A DNA stretch of 22,329 bases from Hypsibius dujardini. Taxonomy: Eukaryota; Tardigrada; Eutardigrada; Parachela; Hypsibiidae. The stretch covers positions 1-22,329 of the forward strand of contig LRSR01010714.1 of NCBI GenBank assembly GCA_001579985.1, written 5' to 3'. Of this stretch, positions 9,855 through 17,485 are shown in pieces. The translations under genes were made by a program, and so were the position numbers. Below the pieces are notes generated by a model, which was given only the letters and a program-made list of their open reading frames with translations, was not told the DNA's origin and ran no database searches. Every line of letters starts with the position of its first letter. Position 1 is the first letter of the stretch.

Positions 9855-9885
9855 TCGCAAATTTATCGCAAACCAAGGTATAATA

Positions 9886-10222
9886 GCGCTTGAATATTGT
9901 TCCAGTCTTCCCAGGGCCGTGAAACGTGAAAGCATAAGTTTCGCAATTCTTTGCGAAAATGCTAAAACTGTTTCAGAACAATTGTTGGACACATATTGAT
10001 ACCTATTGATACATATTGGAATGACACCTAGCTTTTCTTGCCTTATCGGCTTATCTGGAAGTCAATCAGCCACCTAGACATATCACAAGAATTTTGTCGA
10101 GAATTAAACCAACCCGGCATTTTTTTCAGCCATTTAGAGAAAATAAAACCAGTCTATCTGTTTAATAAAACCAGAATGTTAGGAAACTGGCTAGATACTT
10201 GGCTTAATTTATCCCTATGCTT
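9886..10222 (+). repeat. Dispersed repeat, copy B (internally deleted)
   Basis: Same orientation as 6709-7160. The two conserved blocks are joined through a short tgatacctattgatacatat stretch instead of the ~135 bases in copy A. Similarity ends near 10222 (atgctt), as in copy A at 7160, so the right boundary is shared. Confidence 0.8.
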
Positions 10223-11524
10223 ACTAGGGATGCGTGAATCTGCATCCTCAGCCCACTGTGCGGCACGAAAGGTGTTAAATAACAACTGGAAGGTGCGGCA
10301 ATTGCACTAACCAATTGGAAGCTCCGTCGGGAGACTAGTTGACTTGCGATACTTTCACATTCCCAATGGATATTTAAACTCTAGAGTGTGTTTGTGCATG
10401 GTTTTTATTCCCTAGTCGCAATCTAATGCTATGTTATTGCTGTGCGAAAAAGGAGACTGAAAACTAAAGTGTGCCGTATGCGTTATATTGCAACTCAAAA
10501 CTTAGCAAATATTTCTGCTAATTGAGTAATCCGAACGGATACGAATCGTTCGATGCGCCTTGTTGACCCTTCTAACAGATAATAGTTCGATAAGGTTATT
10601 GAAGACGTTCGATCGGCACCTTAATCACCGGAGACTTTCTGATGAAGGACATCTTTCGCGAGGATTATAAAGGAGATCACAGATGCCCAGGACTATGTGA
10701 GAAAAAGAAAAATTGTTATTTTCACACAGTCCCTACAAAAGAGCATCAAATCGACTCACATGCGCCATGAAAGTTCGTGAATAGATCACCAGCCCTAACC
10801 CGCCGAACGTACAACAGTTCGACAGAGTTGCTTTTTCGAATTCGCGAAGTCGTGTTGCTAAATTCCACTCCTAAAAATTCAGCTGCATTTATTTTTCGGT
10901 AGTCACAAGGAATCGATCGCTCCTGCTTAAGATTACACACACACACAAACATTAACCTCAGTTAACAAGGGGTTAACCCCTTGTTAACAAGGGGTTTAAC
11001 TTAGAACACGGCCTCGCTGCGCTCGTCCTTAATTAGGACCTCATGTGAAATTGAACCGGACGAAATTGCAGCCACATGTGTAAGCGTCATTCTTTCAACA
11101 ATTCTTCTGTGAGACGACTATTCGTTGGCAAAGACTATTGAGGAGATGATCAGTTTTCATCATTCCCCTCATATACCGAAAAAACATCTTCTGATTTGCG
11201 AGCCCGGTGAATTAATGCGCTTAAATTTCACTGAATATAAATTCAAATCGTTCTGGCCAATGAGCGAATAGCCATCTCGGCAATACAAAACATGCAAAAG
11301 ATGCTAACGTACAGTAGCACACACAAAAAACTTAAATCACACAAAAAGTAGCATTCAAAAAGTTAAAAAGCGCATGGGCATGTCTTGCAAATGTCGAGAT
11401 TTAAAGATATGCTCGGACGGATGGCTCGACGAGATTAAACCGCACAGGAGCACAAAGAAAATGCTCGGCAAGGAACGAGTACAAAATTTGATCTAGTTTC
11501 TGTAACAATTGTCGCCGCGGACGT
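10223..11524. other. Spacer, no gene recognised
   Basis: No convincing exon on either strand. It contains an (AC)n run at ~10934-10947, the perfect palindrome at 10961-10988, and a longer third copy of its half-site (ttgttaacaaggggttta) reaching ~10999. It lies downstream of the F-box gene's stop codon at 11525, so part of it is presumably that gene's 3' UTR. Confidence 0.5.
10961..10988. repeat. Perfect 28-bp palindrome
   Basis: gttaacaaggggtt followed by aaccccttgttaac reads the same on both strands without mismatch or loop. The half-site gttaacaagggg then repeats immediately, ending near 10997. It is not next to any recognised gene start. Confidence 0.9.
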
Positions 11525-14500
11525 TCAGCGGTAGATGAACTTAGGATGAGGCTTCACCATTCCGGGCACGGGATTGTCGATCAGGACGCTGGTCAAGTCC
11601 AACAGCCAGTAGGTGCGCGGCAATGCGGCGTAGTCCACTTTGGTCAGGTCGATGCGCTCGGCCGGCTCACTCGAATTGGTGCGCCTGAAAGAGAACAGCG
11701 GCATTATTACCACCAGGGATCTCGCATGATCGAGTGTAACAGAAATAAAAAGAGTGACTCCTTCCGTACTTTCGGAGGAATTCCTTGGTCCAGATCAAGG
11801 CCTTGCCGGTCAGCTGGGGAATGTACTTGGCGACCCATTTGACGTGGGCGGCGCGTTCAGCCGCGGAGACTTGCCACAGCAAGGCGTCGCTCGCGATGTC
11901 GAAATTCTTGGCCTGTAAACAAAAACAAAACAAAAATAAACAAAAACTCAATTTGAATGTTTGTCCTGAAAACTTCCCGGGAAAATTTCGAATATCTCAA
12001 TGCTTGTACAATTAAAAATGTACAAAAGCAGGGTTTTTCTAAGGACTTAATCATGTTAGCCACATATTAATTCAATAAACTCAGTGACCATTCAAATTAA
12101 TAATATTTCATACATTTAACTAAATCAAAAAGTTCAAAGCGGGAGTCAATAACATAAAACACGTGACCAAAACCTTGAATCGACCAGTCTTACGCCGAAA
12201 TTTCATTCCCATAGCTCGACCCGAAACCGACAAACCCGAACCGACATTTTGCCCGAAACCCGAAACCCGAAAAAGAGCATTTACCAAAAAACATCTTATT
12301 AACTTAGAAATCTTGAGAAATCTTGCGCTTCTGGCCAATGTTACGGAGGGACTTGTTAATGTTACAACACAACGACTTCTCAAAGAATGAAAATGGTCTT
12401 TCAACTGGAATTATGCCATTATACAATTTTCCACTTCATAATACAAGTGCAGTCGTTGAAAGAACACCGCGCTCGGAGCGCGGTATTCTTTTTCGGTTTT
12501 GTTGACTATTTTCGGAAAATTGTCCGATGGCAGAATATGGCAGAATATTTTAGCGGCATCAATAAAACGGAAATAAGTTTCGTTTACTCCCTTACTATCC
12601 ATAGACTGGTCAGGTAGTGTTGGACACGCCCAACAAGTCCCTATATCCAATCATGATAGTTCTTTAACTCACGAGTATCATACTTAGTTTATAACTCTGT
12701 CCACTCTTTTAACCCTATTCTGATGTATGCCATTTACCTTCATTTCTATAGTTAAAACTTTACTATATAATAATGTGTTTTATTATTTCTACAGTCAGTT
12801 CTACTTCCTCTTTCCTTTCTTTGAGTTTATTTCTCTAACAGTCTTTACTATCAGTCTAATAAACTTGTTAACTATCCAACTTACGGTTGGTAGACCTAAC
12901 AATAGTTTTAGGATACTGACCATGATCTTTTCATTGACTGTGCATTGATTTTCCATACACTCAACAAGTGTCTGGTTAGTCTAGCCGAGCTGCTGAAAGG
13001 TCTGCACTATGAACTGAATCATGGACCACTTCTCATTAAGTTTTCAGGCACTTTTCAAAACAGTATTTTTAGTGTGGGCCAGACTGGCTCGGCCAGTCGA
13101 ACTTTCCCGAACCCACCCGAAAATTAACTTTCCCGACCATTCCTGACCCGACAGTCGTTTTTCAAGACCAAATAAAACGCCAAAGTTTACGTACCACATC
13201 GCCATTCATGCTGACTGCCATGAACGTCACGTCAATTCGACGACGAGCCGGTGAGTAGGTGTAGTTGGGTTTGAGAATGTCCACAGTCTGGTTGCATTTG
13301 TATGAGTAGATCCAGTTCAACTTGGGGCAGTCGACCTTGAGACCGGCCGTCAGGTGGGTCCAAGTCATTCCCGGGAGTCCGCGCATGGTGAGAGTCTCAA
13401 GGTTGTAGCAGTTGGCGAGAAACTTACGCAGCAACTGGCACTGATCCAGCTTGTAGAGGTTCTGCGTGCGGAATCGGATCCCGTGGCCGAGTGCGTTGTA
13501 GGTCATGTGGCGAATTTGGCCAACGACAGCCTTGACGCGCGTCAGGCTGGCGTCGGACTTGTCCTCGGTCCAATCGACGGTGCGCACCATGAAGTCCGCT
13601 CCGTGGTTGTACATGGCGTTCCAGTCGAGAAAGGTCACTTCCGTCAGGCAGCGCTGACCCAACACGGTACGCCAATGGTGAGAAATTCTAAGAGGAAGAC
13701 AAAACGTCAACGAGGAGAGTCATGAGAATGGGATCAGTAGTAGTTGATCTGAGTAGAATCTTAGCAAGGTCCAGGCCAGGTAGTGAGTAGGGTCTAGGTC
13801 AGGTAGTGAGTAGGGTTTAGGGCAGGTAGTGAGTAGGGTCTAGGGCAGGTAGTGAGTAGGGTCTAGGGCAGGTAGTGAGTAGGGTCTAGGGCAGGTAGTG
13901 AGTAGGGTCTAGGTCAGGTAGTTGATCTTAGTAGAACTAATCAGTAGATGTGTTTCGTGACTAATCAGTGATGGAAGAACATTTAGACCACGGCTCAGAC
14001 ATCTACAGGCATGCGGTAGGCCCGGTGAAGAACATAGTGCTCCGTCATCGTTGGCCCAGTGTCAATTATACACGTAGCAAAAACCTTGCACTAACGAGTA
14101 AAGCCCTTTCACTCGTTCAATGAAGGCTGTCTACACAGAACGAGTTAAAGGGCATAACTAGGTTAATACAAGATTTTTGCCACGTGTGTAGTCATCGCGG
14201 ACGGGGAGGGTCTCATTTCAATCAGCGAGCGACGGCCAGACGTAAAGCAAATAGAAAAATGGTTAAAGACGTCACTAAAATGTAAGTCTGTAACCATAAC
14301 CGAATAGTCGACTACTCACAACAGACAGAATTAGACAATGGGACGGCCAGGTGATTCAGACAGACAACGGCAAACGAATCGCTCAAACCGGAATATAGGC
14401 CAAACAAACAAAAACAATGTGCGGTGCCATTTGGAAAATCAATCGATCAAACGGAGCCCGATAAGGATAAATGACCATCTTAACCCAATGGCAAACATAG

Positions 14501-14862
14501 CCATCACTGACGGGAAAAGATCCCTGAGGGCAAAAGATTCCATCCTTAATTTTTAAAAAAATTCTTAAGGAACAAAATGACATATCTTTTTTGGTAAAAA
14601 CGCACCGTCTGAGTCGATTGCGCGTGATGAAGTCGCAATTGCGGAGAATCTCCTCCAAATCCTCCGGGGGAAGATCGGCCAAGACAGGCGGCTTGTACGC
14701 CGTCGCCCGATCCGTAGCCGGCTTGAGACGAACCCACTCGCGGACGTTGAAGAGTTCCATCTTGAGATTCATGAGGGCCTGTTCGGATGCCAGCAGGCAG
14801 CGCACCAGCTTCATCTCTCGGTCAGCATACTGATGGGCCTTCTCCTCCTCCGCAGTTGCCAT
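11525..14862 (-). CDS. F-box domain protein, possibly LRR-like C-terminus
   Basis: Four exons: 14862-14606 (donor ACG|gtgcgt), 13687-13195 (acceptor cctcttag, donor GTG|gtacgt), 11912-11770 (acceptor tttacag, donor AAA|gtacgg) and 11684-11525 (acceptor ctttcag). Phases match at every junction and give one intact frame of 350 residues ending TGA. After an acidic/helical N-terminus (MATAEEEKAHQYADRE), the F-box spans ~60-97: LADLPPEDLEEILRNCDF, then RNRLRRISHHWRTVL across the first intron. It has the usual L-P-x-E/D-x-L start and a Trp near the end. F-boxes bind Skp1 and place the protein as the substrate adaptor of an SCF ubiquitin ligase. The middle (LETLTMRGLPGMTWTHL) resembles a weak leucine-rich repeat; the substrate-binding part matches no family I can name. 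Introns hold a transposon-like element (12617-12900), a 23-bp repeat and a foldback. Confidence 0.85.
12617..12900 (+). mobile_element. Full copy of the ~300-bp transposon-like element
   Basis: Solitary copy in intron 2 of the F-box gene. It begins gtgttggacacgcccaaca (hairpin end), runs through ccaatcatgatagttcttta, aactttactatataat, cttcctctttcctttctt and cagtctaataaacttgtta, and ends with the hairpin ccaacttacggttgg plus tagacctaac. The order matches the plus copy at 631-937. No coding capacity. Its presence alone shows that the unit, not the palindrome, is the mobile form. Confidence 0.75.
13778..13923 (+). repeat. 23-bp tandem repeat, about 6.3 copies
   Basis: aggtagtgagtagggtctag plus ggc starts at 13778, 13801, 13824, 13847, 13870 and 13893, with a partial copy at 13916. 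Copies are nearly identical (single changes such as gtctaggtc, gtttagggc). The array lies in intron 1 of the F-box gene, flanked by related words tagttgatctgagtagaa (13741) and tagttgatcttagtagaa (13920). Confidence 0.9.
14069..14190. repeat. 122-bp foldback (MITE-like) in F-box intron 1
   Basis: The left arm, tacacgtagcaaaaaccttg with cgagtaaagccctttcactcgttc after it, pairs with the right arm, gaacgagttaaagggcataa followed by ttgccacgtgta. The arms are ~50 bases each with scattered mismatches around a ~15-base loop. No coding frame. Confidence 0.75.
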
Positions 14863-14956
14863 CGTGAATGGATTCCTGCACCGAGACGTGGGAAGGAAGA
14901 CTCTTCCAAAAGCATATAACGGGGTAATTGCAACTCAATAAAAGACTGGAGTGGTG

Positions 14957-15144
14957 AAAAATGGCGGACCACACGGCGGAGATGGAAAAATGGTGGAAAA
15001 TGGTGGAGCAAATTCCTTCGACTAACAAATGAATTGACGGTGGCAAAGTAAGCAGAAAAATGGCGGACCACGCGGCGGAGATGGAAAAATGGTGGAGCAA
15101 ATTCCTTCGGCTAACAAATGAATTGACGGTGGCAAAGTAAGCAG
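14957..15144 (+). repeat. Two tandem copies of a ~90-100-bp unit
   Basis: Copy 1 (14957-15055) and copy 2 (15056-15144) share aaaatggcggaccac, cggcggagatggaaaaatgg, gcaaattccttcg, ctaacaaatgaattgacggt and ggcaaagtaagcag. Copy 1 has ~11 extra bases (an internal tggtggaaaa duplication). It lies just upstream of the F-box start codon, so it may touch that gene's promoter. Confidence 0.85.
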
Positions 15145-15379
15145 CAACCAGCAAACATGTCGATCTACCTCCGCGTGCGTTTTATTTCCCCTGTGCGTGC
15201 CACCCAGTGGAAAAGTGGAAATTCTCTTCAACGTTGGCGCAGTCAGTCGTTGCCGAGAGAAAAGTCGAATCTTCGATCTGTTTATGCCGGACAATGGCTA
15301 TTCCCAGTAAACTGATTATTTTCAAGTGTTGTTTCTTCATCAAGGAGAAAGCCCTTGAACACGCTAGTGGTATTCGTTT

Positions 15380-15606
15380 GTATGAGGTGAAATCTCTTTT
15401 TCGGCTCACCCTCCACTTGGTCGATAAATCGGCTCACTTATGGGTTTCTCATTGATGGCTGGTGCTTGATTGTTTGATTCACTGTACTATATCTTAGTAT
15501 ACTATAGCACTTCTAGAAATCAAACAATCAAGCACCCGCCATCAAAGAGAAACCCATGATGGAGCTGATTCATCGACTGAGCGGAGATACTGATTTCACC
15601 TCATAC
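15380..15606. repeat. 227-bp foldback element
   Basis: The inner arms 15440-15479 and 15518-15557 are 40 bases long and pair at 38 positions (atgggtttctcattgatggc against its complement near 15557). Outer arms continue with gaps: gtatgaggtgaaat at 15380 pairs with atttcacctcatac ending at 15606. The 38-base loop contains agtatactat, itself palindromic. No coding capacity; a hairpin-type non-autonomous element is likely. Confidence 0.85.
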
Positions 15607-15783
15607 TGAAAAATTCACAATGTTTTCGAACCGCTGTTGTGTTTATTGCGCTCTAAGAAATACCGAAAGTCATCAGTCAACTAATTCGATAACTCGATGC
15701 AATAAATTCAAATGAATTGGGAGTCTTTAAAAGCTACAAATTTTTAACAAAGGACAGAATACGACAAACTATTACAGATGGCG

Positions 15784-16458
15784 CTACTTTCGTTGACATG
15801 CACAATCTGAGCAGCGAGGAATACTGCGGAGGAAGGTTCTCTTGCAATGAATGCCATTCGGGATTGGAGCCAGTCTCCAGATTCTGCAGCGAATCACGGT
15901 CTCGAGTCGAACCTTGAGCGGATTACTGATCAAACCCCATTGTCTCCTATATGTCTCCCATTTATACACTTTTGCGGATTCATTGGATCGAGTCATCTCT
16001 AAAAGCTGTACAAACGTTTGTACGGTCCGACATGATAAATGATCGAAAGTGCGCGGAAAACCAAAATCCTGAATGCACAATCCGTGACATAACCGTATAT
16101 AAAACTACTGCCGATTATGATTGAGCCTACTCCGCCGTAAGAAAGCGTAATACGTCGTCCTAGAAAAAGGTTCTTTGCCACAAAATAATAAAACGTACAA
16201 CATAAGCATTTCCCAACAGGTTCGCAGTCCACGCCTATAAGGAACTGCATCATCATCACATGCAAAAAAATGTACGACGACCACCACGGTACACACGAAC
16301 ACGACGTAGACAGTAATCGAGAAACTACCGGCGTACGGATGGGGTCGATACGCAGGAGATATCATAATGTGGTAGCACCCTAATAGATAATGAAGCATGT
16401 CCAGCAGTGCCGGACTATAAATGCCCGGCATCTTACAACTGAGTCTCATCAGCAGCAA
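15784..16458 (-). other. Unassigned membrane-like open frames
   Basis: Two overlapping minus frames read as hydrophobic protein. One (16458-16105) contains SFSITVYVVFVCTVVVVVHF. The other (16265-15999) contains CTFYYFVAKNLFLGRRITLS and then GVGSIIIGSSFIYGYV. A join near 16260 would link them, but I could not fix a splice site or a start, and the upper end runs into the CBM14 promoter. A third frame (15784-16080) follows. It could be a decayed or small membrane protein, or chance openness. No family recognised. The rest of 15145-16400 shows only the foldback at 15380-15606. Confidence 0.2.
16416..16421 (+). promoter_or_regulatory. TATA box of the CBM14 gene
   Basis: TATAAA within ggactataaatgccc lies 98 bases before the start codon at 16514. 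A transcription start would be expected ~30 bases downstream, near 16445 (cttacaactgagtctcat), leaving a ~70-base leader. Position and context fit a strong core promoter; no other elements were assigned. Confidence 0.6.
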
Positions 16459-16513
16459 ACAATCGCTTCTTTTCTCCTTTTTTCTTCCCGAACAATCTCA
16501 AACAGCAGCAGAC

Positions 16514-17169
16514 ATGAAGATTCTGGTTCTCTTTGCGCTCGTCTGCTTGGTGGCCTCTCAGCGTGGCGACAGCAAGATCCAGGCCAAGTTCGTGCGGGAT
16601 CTGCTGAAGCCCGCGCTCAGCGCCGAGGAGATTCAGACACTGGTCACTTCTCGTGAAGCCACCTTCCCCATGCTGCATGGGATTCCCCAAACCAACTTCT
16701 GCTGCGCGTCCAAAGCCCAACCGGGATTCTATGCGGATGAGGAAGCCAAGTGCCAGGTGTTCCATCGCTGTGACCAGAGCATGAACCAGACGTCTTATCT
16801 CTGCGCCAACAGCACAATCATCAGATCACTCTCGTCTGTGACTCGTGATTCAACGTTGACTGCGAACGGTAATGCTTGCACTTTTTCCTAATGCTAAGAT
16901 AATGCTGGGTGACCTGAGTAACGATAATGTCTGGTTTTAGATCGGCTAATTTGGATAACTTTGGCAACTCTCGTTTCTACACCGGGCTCCCTCTCTTTGA
17001 TTCTCCTCCATCTGATTACATTTCGCCCTCCCAGTTGGTCCTCATTCAGAACCAAGGTTTGGCTGCTCAAGTAGTTCGTCCATTCGTACCCGCATCCATC
17101 AAAGACGGAAAGAAGCACCCCAAGAAGCCGGTTAGCGTTTCGGGATCTGCCGAAGCCAGCTCCGACTAA
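16514..17169 (+). pseudogene. Secreted CBM14 (peritrophin-type) chitin-binding protein, disrupted
   Basis: Exon 1 is 16514-16868 (donor ACG|gtaatg); exon 2 is 16941-17169 (acceptor ggttttag); the intron is 72 bases. MKILVLFALVCLVAS is a clear signal peptide. The CBM14 domain starts at NFCCASK and continues GFYADEEAKCQVFHRC, with a further Cys at YLCANST. The domain's last part is present but in another frame: from 16822 it reads QITLVCDS, then TGA (16846-16848), then FNVDCE, with the usual C-D-x-W-F-N-V-x-C spacing and TGA in the Trp place. That frame, not the first, joins in phase to exon 2 (SANLDNFGNSRFYTG and a Lys/Pro/Ser-rich tail). So there are two lesions: a frameshift near 16815-16821 (relatives suggest ~4 bases missing) and a nonsense codon. 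Intact relatives are extracellular cuticle or gut-lining proteins that bind chitin. Assembly or sequencing error is the alternative. Confidence 0.8.
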
Positions 17170-17485
17170 ATACTCATTTCAGTCATTTTGAAGTTATAAC
17201 ACTTTTCAATTTTGAGGCTTTGGTTTTTCTTGCTTGATCGAACTACCGATGCGTCAAAATGTCTTGCTTAGTGGTTTCTTCTTACGGTTCTTTTGGTTCT
17301 GAGTTTTCATGGTCGGACCCATTGGTGACTGGATACAATACCTCGGGTTAAAGTGCCGTACACGAAACAAGAGGCCGGTATAAAATTGCGTCGTGTTTTA
17401 TAATCATTAAATTGTTGCAGTCTTCTTAGAATATCAGAGATGGATAAAAATCTAGGCCGGATAGCAAGTGCGCTGTGAAACTGAA
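17170..17485. other. Convergent intergenic spacer
   Basis: It lies between the plus-strand CBM14 stop and the minus-strand laminin-G gene stop, so it should hold both 3' UTRs. No canonical AATAAA is placed convincingly for either gene; an aaaataaat on the plus strand occurs only at ~17573, inside the neighbouring gene. Confidence 0.5.

Noticed and set aside
12230-12275. cccgaaacccgaaacccgaa-type words here and near 13100 as a possible telomere-like or regulatory array
   Set aside because: Only a few irregular copies with varied spacing; not distinguishable from simple-sequence drift.
12900-12900. Calling the dispersed ~300-bp element a Helitron outright
   Set aside because: The 3' hairpin plus CTAA fits, but a 5' hairpin and lack of a TC start do not, and insertion-site preference cannot be judged from three or four copies.
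13354-13725. Plus-strand ORF of 123 codons and the second minus frame 13424-13675
   Set aside because: Shadows of F-box exon 2, which joins in phase to the other exons of an intact 350-residue protein.
13778-13923. CRISPR-like array
   Set aside because: Units are contiguous 23-bp tandem copies without spacers, inside an intron of a eukaryotic gene.
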